A program made the translations under genes and the position numbers. The notes beneath the pieces are model-generated. The model saw only the letters and a list, made by a program, of their open reading frames with translations, did no database searches and was not told the DNA's origin. A stretch of 64,000 nt of DNA, taken from assembly GCA_021849425.1 (NCBI GenBank), contig JAJZSY010000006.1, forward strand, positions 1 to 64,000. Direction: 5' to 3'. Source of the DNA: Pseudomonadota bacterium (GTDB lineage Bacteria; Pseudomonadota; Alphaproteobacteria; Acetobacterales; Acetobacteraceae). This document shows, piece after piece, positions 28,741-37,921 of the stretch (position 1 is its first letter; every line of letters starts with the position of its first letter).

Positions 28741-29307
28741 ATGGATGTCGCCCGCCGCTTCCGCGCCTTGATCGACACGCTGTGCGACGCCGTCGCGCGG
28801 CGCGGCGCGGCCGGCGTCTTCGGCCCCGAGAGCGGCGCCCTCACCATCCTGCTCTGGACCCGCCTGCGCCGCTACGCCACATTTTTGATCCGCCTCTGCG
28901 ATAACCAGGTTTCTGCTCCGCGTCCGCGTCCCACTCGCCACCGCGAGCGCCGGCCGGTGGATCGCGCAAGGCTCGCCTTGCCCCGCCGCCCCGCCTGGCT
29001 GCTCGCGCCGGTCCCCGAGGCCGTCGCCGCCGCCGGCCAGCTCCGCGCCCTGCTCGCCGAACCCGAATTGCAGCGCCGCATCGCCGCCGATCCGCGCTTC
29101 GGCCGCATCCTCCGCCCGCTCTGCCGCACCCTCGGCCTCAAGCTCCCGGCCGCGCTCCGCCTGCCCCAGCGCCCGCGCAAGCGACGCCCCAAACCCGAAA
29201 CCACACAAGCCCGCGCCGACGAGGCGGACGCGAAACTGCCGCGCCGCTTCCGCCCGCCCGCCTGGCTGCGCCGGCGCGAGCGCCCGCGCGGCCCGCCATG
29301 CTGGTAA
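28741..29307 (+). CDS. Conserved-looking hypothetical protein, basic C-terminus
   Basis: A 188-residue cytoplasmic protein with no family I can name. The first 60 residues form a hydrophobic, helix-rich segment (RRFRALIDTLCDAVARRG, then LWTRLRRYATFLIRL). The remainder is Arg- and Pro-rich with APVPEAVAAAGQLRALLAEPEL and a strongly basic tail. I have an impression of similar proteins in Acetobacteraceae genomes but cannot verify it. I chose the ATG at 28741, after the thrS terminator; an upstream in-frame start at 28639 would lie inside that hairpin. No ribosome site is obvious. Confidence 0.6.
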   Translation: MDVARRFRALIDTLCDAVARRGAAGVFGPESGALTILLWTRLRRYATFLIRLCDNQVSAPRPRPTRHRERRPVDRARLALPRRPAWLLAPVPEAVAAAGQLRALLAEPELQRRIAADPRFGRILRPLCRTLGLKLPAALRLPQRPRKRRPKPETTQARADEADAKLPRRFRPPAWLRRRERPRGPPCW

Positions 29308-29341
29308 TCCGGTTCCGCCGCCCTTCAGCCGGCGTCCCCGC

Positions 29342-30163
29342 TCAGCCGAGCAGGGCGACCGCCCGCGCGCATTGCGCCGCCGCCTCGCGGATCGCGGGCA
29401 CGATGCGGCGCATCACCTCGTCATGCGACACCCGCGCCACGTTGGTGGCGACATTGAGCGCCACCGCCTGCCGCGACCCCTTGCCCGGCACCGCGACCGC
29501 GACCGAGCGCAGGCCGAGTTCCAGCTCCTGGTCGTTGAGCGCGAATCCGTCCCGCCGCACCGCCGCCAGCCGGTCGAGCAGCAGCGCCGGGTCGGTGATG
29601 GTCGCCTGCGTGAAGCCCGGCAGCGTCCCGCGCCCATACCGCGCGCGCACCTCGTCGTCGCTCAGCGTCGCGAGCAGCGCCTGGCCCATCGAGGTCGCAT
29701 GCGCCGGCAGCCTCGTGCCGACCCCGAGCGAGAGCGCCATCAGCCGCTGCGGCGCCGCCGACCGCGCGACATAGACGATGTCGGTCCCGTCCAGCACCGC
29801 CGCCGAGCTGGATTCGCCCAGCCGCTGGGTCAGCCCGGTCAGATAGGGTTCGATGAGTTCGGGAAAGCGCAGGCTGCCGAGATAGGCATAGCCCAGCTCC
29901 AGCACCCGCGGCGTGAGCGTGAACCACCGCTCGGTCTGCACCGCATAGCCGAGGTCGCACAGCGTGAGCAGAAACCGCCGCGCCGCCGAGCGCTGCAACC
30001 CGGTGACGCGGGCGGCGTCCGACAGCGTCATTTTCGGCCGCTCCGGCCCGAAGGCGCACAATATCGCCAGCCCGCGCGCGAAACTCTCCACGTGGTCGCG
30101 CGGGTTGGTCACGCTCGGGCGCGGCAGGGGCGATGCAACGGTCTCGTCTGGCGCACTGGGCAT
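29342..30163 (-). CDS. IclR-family transcriptional regulator (PcaR/PobR group)
   Basis: A 273-residue regulator. The N-terminal winged helix (about 20-85) has SFARGLAILCAFG and VTGLQRSAARRFLLTLCDLGY. The C-terminal effector domain has LPAHATSMGQALLA, and the dimer and ligand region FALNDQELELGLRSVAVAV. This ARGLAIL plus NDQELE pattern is typical of the PcaR/PobR/PcaU subgroup that controls aromatic-acid catabolism, often as an activator. The start at 30163 was preferred to an in-frame GTG at 30241 for protein homology reasons; neither has a clear ribosome site. No obvious target genes are adjacent, so the regulon is unknown. Confidence 0.88.
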   Translation of the reverse strand: MPSAPDETVASPLPRPSVTNPRDHVESFARGLAILCAFGPERPKMTLSDAARVTGLQRSAARRFLLTLCDLGYAVQTERWFTLTPRVLELGYAYLGSLRFPELIEPYLTGLTQRLGESSSAAVLDGTDIVYVARSAAPQRLMALSLGVGTRLPAHATSMGQALLATLSDDEVRARYGRGTLPGFTQATITDPALLLDRLAAVRRDGFALNDQELELGLRSVAVAVPGKGSRQAVALNVATNVARVSHDEVMRRIVPAIREAAAQCARAVALLG

Positions 30164-30356
30164 TCGTGCGTTCTGCGCACATGTCCCCTGCGGATGCAAG
30201 ATGCCGGGGCGCGCGGGGCGAAAATCGTTAACCTGCCGCACGCGGAGCGCGAGCTTGCGGATTCCCCCCGCGCTTGTCCACAGGCTTATTCAGATTTCTG
30301 TGGACAACTCGCGCGAAGCCAGGCTCGTAACAAACTGATTTCGCTCCGTTGCCGCC

Positions 30357-30803
30357 TCAGCCCTTGACCCTCGCGCCGCTGCCGTCGGTCACGCTCACCT
30401 CGATCGGGATTCCGCGCGCGACCGAGGCGCCGACGGTGCAGAACTGCTCGAACTGGTCGAGAATCCGCTGCAAATGCCCGATCGTTCCCGCCTCGGCGGC
30501 GAAACCGATGGCGACATGGATCGCCTGCACCCGCAACCGCCGGGTCTCGTCGCGGTCCACCGTCGCCCGCGCGGTGGTGGTGATCGTCCCCGGCGTCTCG
30601 CGGAACTTGGTCATCGCGAAATGAAAGCTGGACGACATGCACGAGCCCACCGCCGCGAGCAGCAGCTGCACCGGCTCCGGCCCCGCCCCGCCGCCGAGCG
30701 GCGGCGGCTCGTCGGAGACCAGCGTCGGCAAGCCGCCGGCGAATGTGGTCTCGAACCGGAAATTCTCGATCTGCCGCAGGACGATCTCGTGCGTGTCGGC
30801 CAT
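30357..30803 (-). CDS. OsmC family protein
   Basis: A 148-residue cytoplasmic protein of the OsmC/Ohr superfamily, whose members reduce organic hydroperoxides through two cysteines. The first Cys is in VGSCMSSSFH and the second in EQFCTVGASVARGIP, matching the usual pair. The start at 30803 follows AGAAGGAGA at a good distance, while a longer frame to 30908 has no resemblance to the family. It is divergent from the cobalamin riboswitch and metE. It belongs to the general OsmC-like branch rather than Ohr. Confidence 0.85.
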   Translation of the reverse strand: MADTHEIVLRQIENFRFETTFAGGLPTLVSDEPPPLGGGAGPEPVQLLLAAVGSCMSSSFHFAMTKFRETPGTITTTARATVDRDETRRLRVQAIHVAIGFAAEAGTIGHLQRILDQFEQFCTVGASVARGIPIEVSVTDGSGARVKG

Positions 30804-30920
30804 GGTCCATGTCTCCTTCTGTCCCCCCAATCTGCACCCGGCGCGCCGCCGCCGCCAGAGCGCCATCCGGCCACGCCCGACAGCCCGCCCTTGCCGCGCG
30901 CGGCCCAAGCCGGCATATCA

Positions 30921-31140
30921 GTCCGGTCACCGGTCCCGCGCGAGCGGGTGAAAAGGGAACATCGTGCGCTTCGGCCGGGCTTCATTGTCCCGGAAGCAAG
31001 TCGATGGCTGCCCCCGCAACTGTCAGCGGCGAGCCGGTGGTCCGTCCGCCCCGCAAGGGCGAGCCACTGAACCCGAACCGGTTTGGGAAGGCAGGGCCAC
31101 CAGCGTCGAGCCGCGAGCCAGGAGACCTGCCGGTGTCGCA
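30921..31140 (+). ncRNA. Cobalamin riboswitch upstream of metE
   Basis: The adenosylcobalamin/cobalamin aptamer lies before metE. Conserved elements appear in order: the P1/P2 GGTG...AAAAGGGAA region (30946-30959), GGAAGC (about 31003-31008), the core GCCCCCGCAACTGT (31014-31027), GAGCCACTGA (about 31061-31070), and the B12 box GCGAGCCAGGAGACCTGCC near 31113-31131. High cobalamin is expected to repress metE, so methionine then comes from the cobalamin-dependent enzyme MetH, not in this window. Boundaries are approximate. Confidence 0.93.
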
Positions 31141-31186
31141 CCAACCATGCTGCCGGGCGGGGTGCACCGGAAGCCGGAGCCGACCC

Positions 31187-31255
31187 ATGACTGCACGTAT
31201 CAGCGGCAGCGCCTGCCGCGCGCGTCCCCTCTCTCGCCAGGGAGAGAGCGCATGA
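31187..31255 (+). CDS. Candidate 22-residue leader peptide before metE
   Basis: A short frame begins ATG ACT at 31187, 7 bases after GGAG (31176-31179), runs 22 codons, contains several Arg and Ser residues, and ends in TGA overlapping the metE ATG (ATGA). It lies wholly between riboswitch and metE. Any gene starting ATGA provides such an overlap, so this alone is weak evidence. The good ribosome site, and the fact that translating it would open the hairpin over the metE ribosome site, make it worth recording. Confidence 0.4.
   Translation: MTARISGSACRARPLSRQGESA
31229..31248 (+). promoter_or_regulatory. Hairpin covering the metE ribosome-binding site
   Basis: CTCTCTC (31229-31235) pairs perfectly with GAGAGAG (31242-31248) around a 6-base loop. 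The right arm contains the metE Shine-Dalgarno GGAGAG. It is the expected expression platform for translational control by the cobalamin riboswitch upstream. Confidence 0.65.
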
Positions 31256-33561
31256 GCATCGCCACCAATCTCGGGTTTCCCCGCATCGGCCGCCGGCGCG
31301 AGCTGAAAGCGGCGCTTGAGGCGCATTGGGCGGGCGAGCTGTCCGAAACCGCCCTGCGCGATGCCGCGAGGGCGCTGCGCGCCGAGTCCCAGGCGCTGCA
31401 ACAGGGGCTGGGCATCGGCCACATCCCCTCCAACGACGCCCCGCTCTACGACCATGTGCTCGATACCGCCTGCATGTTCGGCGCCATCCCGCCGGGCTAT
31501 GGCTGGCGCGGGGGGGAGGTGTCGCTCGCGACCTATTTCGCCCTCGCCCGCGGCGCCGGCGGGCACGATGCCGCCGCCGGCCTGCCCGCGCTCGAAATGA
31601 CCAAGTGGTTCGACACGAATTATCACTACCTCGTGCCCCGTCTGTCCGCCGGGCAGCGCTTCACCCTTACCGCCAACCGCCCGCTGGAGCAGTTCCGCGA
31701 GGCGCTGGCCGGCCACCGCCGCACCCGGCCGGTGCTGCTCGGCCCGGTCTCGTTCCTGCTGCTCGCCAAGACCGATGACAGCTCCGACCCGCTCGACCTG
31801 CTCGCCCGCCTGCTGCCCTGCTACGCGCAGGTGCTGGCGGAACTGGCCGCCGAGGGCTGCGCCTGGGTGCAGATGGACGAGCCGGTTCTCGCACTCGACC
31901 TCTCGGGGCGGGCCCGTGCGGCGCTGACCCTTGCCTATGAAACCCTCGCCCGCGGCGCCACGCCGCGCCTGCTGCTCGCGAGCTATTTCGCGCCGATGGC
32001 CGACAACCTGCCCACGGCGCTCGCTTTGCCGGTCGCCGGCCTGCATCTCGACCTCGTGCGCGGCCGCGCCGATCTCGCGCCCACCCTCGCTGCGATCGGC
32101 CCGGCGCGCCATCTCTCGCTCGGCCTGATCGACGGGCGGAATGTCTGGCGGGCGGATCTGCGCGCCGCCCTCGCCACCGCGCGCGAGGCGGTGCGCGCGC
32201 TCGGCGGCACCGAGCGGCTGATGATCGCGCCGAGTTGCAGCCTGCTGCATGTGCCGGTCGATCTCGCGCAGGAAGACCGGCTCGACCCGGCGATCCGCCC
32301 GTGGCTCGCCTTCGCCACCCAGAAACTCGCCGAGATCGCCACCATCGCCCGCGGCCTCGACGAGGGCGAGAGCGCGATCGCCGAGGCGCTGGAGATCGCC
32401 GATGCGGCCCGCCGCAGCCGCGCCGAAAGCGCCCGCGTCCACCGGCCGGACGTCGCCGCCCGGCTGCTCACCGCGACAGCGGCGATGGAATCCCGCGCGC
32501 TGCCGCACGCCTCGCGGCGGGCCTTGCAGCGCCAGCGCCTCGACCTGCCCGCCTTCCCGACCACGACGATCGGCTCGCTGCCACAAACCGCCAGCGTGCG
32601 CCGGACCCGGGCGGCGCACGCCCGCGGCGAGATCAGCGCCGCCGCATACGATGAAGCGATCGCGACCTGGACCGAGGATGCGATCCGCGTGCAGGAACGG
32701 ATCGGGCTCGACGTGCTGGTGCATGGCGAATTCGAGCGCAACGACATGGTCAAGTATTTCGGCGAGCAGCTCGACGGCTTTGCCTTCACCCGGCATGGCT
32801 GGGTGCAGTCCTATGGCAGCCGCTGCGTCGCCCCGCCGATCATCTGGGGCGATGTCGCGCGGCCCCGGCCGATGACGGTGCGCTGGGCGCGCCACGCCCA
32901 GTCGCTCACCGCCCGCCCGGTGAAGGGGATGCTGACCGGGCCGGTGACGATGCTGCAATGGTCGTTCGTCCGCGACGACCTGCCGCGCGAGGCCGTCTGC
33001 CGCCAGATCGCGCTGGCCCTGCGCGACGAGGTGGCCGATCTCGATGCCGCCGGCCTGCCCATCATCCAGGTGGACGAGCCGGCCCTGCGCGAGGGCCTGC
33101 CGCTGCGCGACGCCGATCGCGGCGCCTATCTGCGCTGGGCGGTGTCCTGCTTCCGCCTCGCCACCGCCGCGGTCCGCGACGACACGGCGATCCACACCCA
33201 CATGTGCTACGCCGAGTTCCACGACATCATGCCGGCCATCGCCGCCATGGACGCGGACGCGATCTCGATCGAGACCGCGCGCAGCCGGATGGACCTGCTG
33301 GAGGCCTTCGCCCGCGACGGCGCCCACGCCTATCCGGCCGAAATCGGCCCCGGCGTGTGGGACATCCACAGCCCGCGCGTTCCGCCCGAGGCGGAAATCC
33401 TCGCCCTGCTCCGCCTCGCCCGGGAAAAGCTGGCGGACGAGCAGCTCTGGGTGAACCCGGATTGCGGGCTCAAGACCCGCAACTGGCGCGAGGTGGTGCC
33501 GGCGCTGGAAAACCTGGTCGGCGCCGCGCGCCGGCTGCGGGCCGAGGCCGCGGCGGCGTGA
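31252..33561 (+). CDS. metE: Cobalamin-independent methionine synthase
   Basis: A 769-residue enzyme transferring a methyl group from 5-methyltetrahydropteroyltri-glutamate to homocysteine. The N-terminal half starts [20 protein letters not shown] and has [14 protein letters not shown]. The C-terminal catalytic half has [30 protein letters not shown] and the zinc ligands in HTHMCYAEF (near 650) and NPDCGLKTR (Cys near 738). The length is normal and the zinc residues are complete. The start at 31252 has GGGAGAG upstream, buried in a hairpin. Control by a cobalamin riboswitch indicates that it is used when B12 is scarce. Confidence 0.97.
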   Translation: MSIATNLGFPRIGRRRELKAALEAHWAGELSETALRDAARALRAESQALQQGLGIGHIPSNDAPLYDHVLDTACMFGAIPPGYGWRGGEVSLATYFALARGAGGHDAAAGLPALEMTKWFDTNYHYLVPRLSAGQRFTLTANRPLEQFREALAGHRRTRPVLLGPVSFLLLAKTDDSSDPLDLLARLLPCYAQVLAELAAEGCAWVQMDEPVLALDLSGRARAALTLAYETLARGATPRLLLASYFAPMADNLPTALALPVAGLHLDLVRGRADLAPTLAAIGPARHLSLGLIDGRNVWRADLRAALATAREAVRALGGTERLMIAPSCSLLHVPVDLAQEDRLDPAIRPWLAFATQKLAEIATIARGLDEGESAIAEALEIADAARRSRAESARVHRPDVAARLLTATAAMESRALPHASRRALQRQRLDLPAFPTTTIGSLPQTASVRRTRAAHARGEISAAAYDEAIATWTEDAIRVQERIGLDVLVHGEFERNDMVKYFGEQLDGFAFTRHGWVQSYGSRCVAPPIIWGDVARPRPMTVRWARHAQSLTARPVKGMLTGPVTMLQWSFVRDDLPREAVCRQIALALRDEVADLDAAGLPIIQVDEPALREGLPLRDADRGAYLRWAVSCFRLATAAVRDDTAIHTHMCYAEFHDIMPAIAAMDADAISIETARSRMDLLEAFARDGAHAYPAEIGPGVWDIHSPRVPPEAEILALLRLAREKLADEQLWVNPDCGLKTRNWREVVPALENLVGAARRLRAEAAAA

Positions 33562-33570
33562 CGCCCGGCC

Positions 33571-33636
33571 GCCCTGCCGGCACGGCCACGCCGGCAGGGC
33601 GGGCTTGCATCCACTTGCAATGGCGGGCTTGCATCC
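33571..33636 (+). terminator. Hairpin after metE followed by a 15-base direct repeat
   Basis: GCCCTGCCGGC (33571-33581) pairs with GCCGGCAGGGC (33590-33600), starting 9 bases after the metE stop. No T-run follows, so it may be a transcript-stabilising or Rho-assisted end. GGCGGGCTTGCATCC occurs at 33598-33612 and again at 33622-33636, a 24-base period. Confidence 0.5.
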
Positions 33637-33706
33637 CGCGCGCCGCGACTCCAGAAAAGTGCGAAGGCACCGCGCCGCGCGGCGCCGGCACGCGAGGAGA
33701 ACGACG

Positions 33707-35437
33707 ATGACCAAGCCGCGCAAGACGCCCGAGGAGCTGCGCAGCCATCGCTGGTTCGGGGCGTCCGACCTGCGCAGCTTCGGCCATCGCTCGCGGATCA
33801 AGCAGCTCGGCCACGCGCCCGAGGATTACGCCGGCAAGCCGGTCATCGCCATCGTCAACACCTGGAGCGGCCTCGCCCACTGCCACGGCCATTTCCCCCA
33901 GCGCGTCGAGGCGATCCGCCGCGGCGTGCTACAGGCGGGCGGCTTTCCGGTCGAGATTCCGGTGATGGCGCTGCCGGAGAATTTCGTGAAGCCGACGACG
34001 ATGCTCTATCGCAACCTGCTCGCGATGGAGGTCGAGGAAAGCCTGCGCTCGCTGCCGGTGGACGGCGCGGTGCTGATGGGCGGCTGCGACAAGACCACGC
34101 CGGCCACCATCATGGGCGCGATCAGCGCCGGGCTGCCGGCGATCTTCATGCCCGCCGGGCCGATGCTGCGCGGCGACTGGGGCGGGCGCATCCTCGGCTC
34201 GGGCTCGGATGTCTGGAAATACTGGGACGAGAAGCGCGCCGGCAACATTTCCGACGCGCAATGGGAAGACATGGAATCCGGCATCGCCCGCTCGGACGGC
34301 GTGTGCATGACGATGGGCACGGCGATGACGATGACCTCGCTCGCCGAGGTGCTCGGCCTCACCTTGCCGGGGGCGACCTCGATCCCGGCGCCGGATTCGC
34401 GCCATGCCCGCATGGCGGCGGCGACCGGGCGGCGGATCGTCGAGATGGTCTGGGAAAACATCACCCCCGCCGACCTGCTCAGCAAGGCGAGTTTCGAGAA
34501 CGCGATCGTCGCCAGCGCCGCCCTCGCGGGTTCGACCAACGCGATCATCCACCTGATCGCGATGGCCCGCCGCGCCGGGATCGACCTCGATCTCGACCGG
34601 TTCGACGCGCTCTCCGCCGGCGTGCCGGTGCTCGCCAATATCCGCCCCTCCGGCCAATACCTGATGGAGGATTTCTACTATGCCGGTGGCCTGCCCGCCT
34701 TTCTCACCCGCATCGCCGACCGGCTCGATCTCGCGACCCGCACGGTGAGCGGGGCGACACTCGGAGAGGCCATCGCCGGCGCCAGCGTGTGGAACGACGA
34801 CGTGATCCGTCCGCTGGACAATCCGGTCTCCCGCGCCGAGGGTCTCGCGGTGCTGCGCGGCAATCTCGCCCCCGGCGGCTGCGTGATGAAGCCCTCCGCC
34901 GCCGCGCCGCGCCTGCTCAAGCATGAAGGCCCCGCGCTGGTCTTCGATGATTACGACGCGATGGCGAAAGCCGTCGCCGATCCCGAACTCGACGTCACCG
35001 CCGATCACGTCCTGGTGCTGCGCAATGCCGGGCCGCAGGGCGGGCCGGGCATGCCGGAATGGGGCATGCTGCCGATCCCGGTGAAGCTGCTCCGCCAGGG
35101 CGTGCGCGACATGCTGCGGATTTCCGACGCGCGGATGAGCGGCACCAGCTATGGCGCCTGCGTGCTGCATGTCGCCCCGGAATCCTTCATCGGCGGGCCG
35201 CTCGCGCTGATCCGCACCGGCGATGTCATCGCCATCGACGTCGCCGCGCGGCGGATCGACGTGCGGCTGAGCGACGACGAACTCGCCCGGCGCCAGGCGG
35301 CGTGGACGCCGCCGCCGCCCCGCTTCCCGCGCGGCTACGGCGCGATCTTCGCCGCCCATATCGGCCAGGCCGATACCGGCTGCGATTTCGACGTGCTGGC
35401 CCGGCCGGGAACGATCGCCGAGCCGGAGATCCACTGA
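33707..35437 (+). CDS. IlvD/Edd-family sugar-acid dehydratase (L-arabonate dehydratase-like)
   Basis: A 576-residue Fe-S dehydratase that removes water from an aldonic acid to give a 2-keto-3-deoxy acid. It matches the sugar-acid branch in length (about 579 for L-arabonate dehydratase) and in N-terminal [19 protein letters not shown]. The cluster and metal residues appear in [22 protein letters not shown] and [12 protein letters not shown], with [12 protein letters not shown] and [11 protein letters not shown] near the C-terminus. Branched-chain dihydroxy-acid dehydratase is less likely because the N-terminal RSHRWFG motif is specific to the sugar-acid group. Which sugar acid is used is not clear. 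The ATG follows GAGGAG. Confidence 0.85.
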   Translation: MTKPRKTPEELRSHRWFGASDLRSFGHRSRIKQLGHAPEDYAGKPVIAIVNTWSGLAHCHGHFPQRVEAIRRGVLQAGGFPVEIPVMALPENFVKPTTMLYRNLLAMEVEESLRSLPVDGAVLMGGCDKTTPATIMGAISAGLPAIFMPAGPMLRGDWGGRILGSGSDVWKYWDEKRAGNISDAQWEDMESGIARSDGVCMTMGTAMTMTSLAEVLGLTLPGATSIPAPDSRHARMAAATGRRIVEMVWENITPADLLSKASFENAIVASAALAGSTNAIIHLIAMARRAGIDLDLDRFDALSAGVPVLANIRPSGQYLMEDFYYAGGLPAFLTRIADRLDLATRTVSGATLGEAIAGASVWNDDVIRPLDNPVSRAEGLAVLRGNLAPGGCVMKPSAAAPRLLKHEGPALVFDDYDAMAKAVADPELDVTADHVLVLRNAGPQGGPGMPEWGMLPIPVKLLRQGVRDMLRISDARMSGTSYGACVLHVAPESFIGGPLALIRTGDVIAIDVAARRIDVRLSDDELARRQAAWTPPPPRFPRGYGAIFAAHIGQADTGCDFDVLARPGTIAEPEIH

Positions 35438-35542
35438 CCGGCGGCGCGCCCCGACGGTTTCACGGAACCGCCCCTTGCGCCGGAACCGCCCGGGCCGAAC
35501 ATAAGGGGCAACCCTATTGACGTTCTTCGAAGGACATTCCGC

Positions 35543-37903
35543 ATGACCCGCATCCTCCGCCAGCCGGAAGGGCTGGACCGCGCGCCGGCCGCCGGGCGCT
35601 TCGCGATCGGCCAGCCGGTATCGCGACGCGAAGACCCGCTGCTGCTCCGCGGCGAGGGACGCTATACCGACGATCTCGACCGGCCAGGCCAGCTCTACGG
35701 CGTCGCCGTGCGCAGCGGAATCGCGCATGGCATCCTGCGCGGCGTCGATACCGCGGCCGCCGCGGCGATGCCCGGGGTTGCCGCCATCATCACCGGCGCC
35801 GACATCGCGGCGTCGGGCTTCGGCCCGATGCCCGTCGCCACGTGCCGCAACCGCGACGGGTCGGACACGCCGAAACCCCGGCAGTTCGCGCTGGCGACCG
35901 ACCGGGTCAGGTATGTCGGCGACCCGATCGCCTTCGTCGTCGCCGAAACGCTCCAGCAGGCGCGCGACGCGGCCGAGGCGGTGCTGGCCGAGATCGACGC
36001 GCTGCCGGCGGTGACCGACGCGCGCGAGGCCGCCGCCCCCGGCGCGCCGCAACTGCACGACGAAGCGCCGGGAAACCTGGTGCTCGACTATCATTTCGGC
36101 GATGCCGAGGCCGTCGCCGCCGCCTTCGCCCGGGCCGCGCATGTCACCCGGCTGACCCTGCGCAGCAGCCGCGTCATCGTCGCCCCGATGGAGCCGCGCG
36201 CGGCGATCGGCGAGTTCGATCCGGCGGAGGGCTACGTGCTGCGGCTCGGCTGCCAGGGCGCGGTCAACATGCGCGGGCTGCTCTGCACCGTGCTCGGCGT
36301 GCCGAAGGAGCAGGTCCGCGTCCTGTCCGGCCATGTCGGCGGCTCGTTCGGCATGAAGGCCTCGTGCTATCCCGAATATGTCTGCGCCCTGCTGGCCGCG
36401 AAGCAACTCGGCCGCCCGGTGAAATGGACCGACGATCGCTCCGGCAGCTTCCTCTCCGACAGCCACGGCCGCGACCACGAGATGCTGGCCGAACTCGCCC
36501 TCGACGCCGAGGGCAATTTCCTCGCGACCCGGCTGACCGGGTTCGCCAATCTCGGCGCCTATCTCTCGAACGTGGTGCTGCTGCCGGCGACCGTGAACGC
36601 GGTGAAGAACTTCGTCGGCGTCTACCGCACGCCGCTGATCGAGGTTTCCAGCCGCAGCGTCTTCACCAACACCACCCCGGTCGGCGCCTATCGCGGCGCG
36701 GGGCGGCCGGAAGGCAATTACTACATGGAGCGGCTGGTCGAGACCGCCGCGCGCGAGCTGGGGCTGGATCCGCTGGACCTGCGCCGGCGCAACCTGATCC
36801 GCCCGGAGGCGATCCCGCATCGCGCCCCCTCGGGCCTGACCTATGACAGCGGCGATTTCCCCGCCACCCTCGACCGCGCGCTGGCCGCGGCGGACTGGGA
36901 CGGGTTCGGCGCGCGGCGGGCGGAGAGTGCGGCGCGCGGGCGCATCCGCGGGCGCGGCATCGGGCATTATCTGGAGGTGACGGCGGATGCGAGCCCCGAG
37001 ATGGGTGGCATCCGCTTCGATCCCGATGGCGGGGTGACGATCGTCACCGGCACGCTCGATTACGGCCAGGGCCACGCCACCCCCTTCGCCCAGGTGCTGC
37101 ACGCGAAGCTCGGCATTCCCTTCGAGCGCATCCGCCTCGTGCAGGGCGATTCGAGCCAGCTCCTCGCCGGCGGCGGCACCGGCGGCTCGCGCTCGATCAT
37201 GCAGAGCGGCGCCGCCATTCTCGAAGCCGGCGACCTCGTGATCGAGAAAGGCCGCCGCGCCGCCGCCCATCTGCTCGAAGCCGGCGAGGCCGACATCGAA
37301 TTCGCCCACGGGCGCTTCAGCGTCGCCGGCACCGATCTCGGCATCGGCATCATGGACCTCGCCGACCGGCTGCGCGCCGCCGGCGACCTGCCCGAGGGCG
37401 TGCCCGCCACGCTCGATGTCGGCCATGTCACGCGCGGCGTGCCCTCGGCCTTCCCCAATGGCTGCCACATCGCCGAGGTCGAGCTCGACCCCGACACCGG
37501 GGTGATCGAGGTCGTCGCCTATCACACGGTCAACGATTTCGGCGTGCTGGTGAACCCGCTGCTGGTCGCCGGCCAGGTGCATGGCGGCGTGGCGCAGGGG
37601 ATCGGCCAGGCGCTGCACGAGTTGGTCGCCTATGACGAGGCCGGCCAGCTGCTGACCGGCTCGTTCATGGATTATGCGCTGCCGCGGGCGGGCGCGGTGC
37701 CGGGAATCGGCTTCGCCAGCCACCCGGTGCCGGCGCGGACCAACCCGCTCGGCGTCAAGGGCTGCGGCGAGGCCGGCTGCGCCGGCAGCCTGCCGGCGGT
37801 GATGAACGCGGTGGCCGATGCGCTGTCCGGCTTCGGCATCGCGCATATCGACATGCCGGCGACCCCGCGCCGCGTGTGGGAGGCGATCCGGGCGGCGGGC
37901 TGA
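35543..37903 (+). CDS. Molybdopterin-binding hydroxylase large subunit without adjacent partner subunits
   Basis: A 786-residue CoxL/aldehyde-oxidase-type catalytic subunit. It begins GQPVSRREDPLLLRGEGRYTDD in the family N-terminal domain and has GGSFGMKASCYPEY, the form II active-site loop AYRGAGRPEGNY, GQGHATPFAQ and, at the C-terminal Mo-cofactor Glu, KGCGEAGCAG. Neither an FAD nor a [2Fe-2S] subunit gene is adjacent, unlike the set at the left edge. It follows a sugar-acid dehydratase by 105 bases in the same direction and could oxidise a sugar aldehyde or an aromatic aldehyde. Partners may be encoded elsewhere or shared. Confidence 0.88.
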   Translation: MTRILRQPEGLDRAPAAGRFAIGQPVSRREDPLLLRGEGRYTDDLDRPGQLYGVAVRSGIAHGILRGVDTAAAAAMPGVAAIITGADIAASGFGPMPVATCRNRDGSDTPKPRQFALATDRVRYVGDPIAFVVAETLQQARDAAEAVLAEIDALPAVTDAREAAAPGAPQLHDEAPGNLVLDYHFGDAEAVAAAFARAAHVTRLTLRSSRVIVAPMEPRAAIGEFDPAEGYVLRLGCQGAVNMRGLLCTVLGVPKEQVRVLSGHVGGSFGMKASCYPEYVCALLAAKQLGRPVKWTDDRSGSFLSDSHGRDHEMLAELALDAEGNFLATRLTGFANLGAYLSNVVLLPATVNAVKNFVGVYRTPLIEVSSRSVFTNTTPVGAYRGAGRPEGNYYMERLVETAARELGLDPLDLRRRNLIRPEAIPHRAPSGLTYDSGDFPATLDRALAAADWDGFGARRAESAARGRIRGRGIGHYLEVTADASPEMGGIRFDPDGGVTIVTGTLDYGQGHATPFAQVLHAKLGIPFERIRLVQGDSSQLLAGGGTGGSRSIMQSGAAILEAGDLVIEKGRRAAAHLLEAGEADIEFAHGRFSVAGTDLGIGIMDLADRLRAAGDLPEGVPATLDVGHVTRGVPSAFPNGCHIAEVELDPDTGVIEVVAYHTVNDFGVLVNPLLVAGQVHGGVAQGIGQALHELVAYDEAGQLLTGSFMDYALPRAGAVPGIGFASHPVPARTNPLGVKGCGEAGCAGSLPAVMNAVADALSGFGIAHIDMPATPRRVWEAIRAAG

Positions 37904-37921
37904 CCGCGGCGCGCGGGCGGC

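Noticed and set aside
36301-36360. Possible CO dehydrogenase identity of the large subunit genes
   Set aside because: Neither large subunit has the AYxCSFR loop of true form I CO dehydrogenase; one has AYRGAGR and the other QYRAVGHP.
33929-37846. Long minus-strand frame opposite the dehydratase and molybdenum hydroxylase genes
   Set aside because: It spans two intact plus-strand genes and has shadow-like composition.
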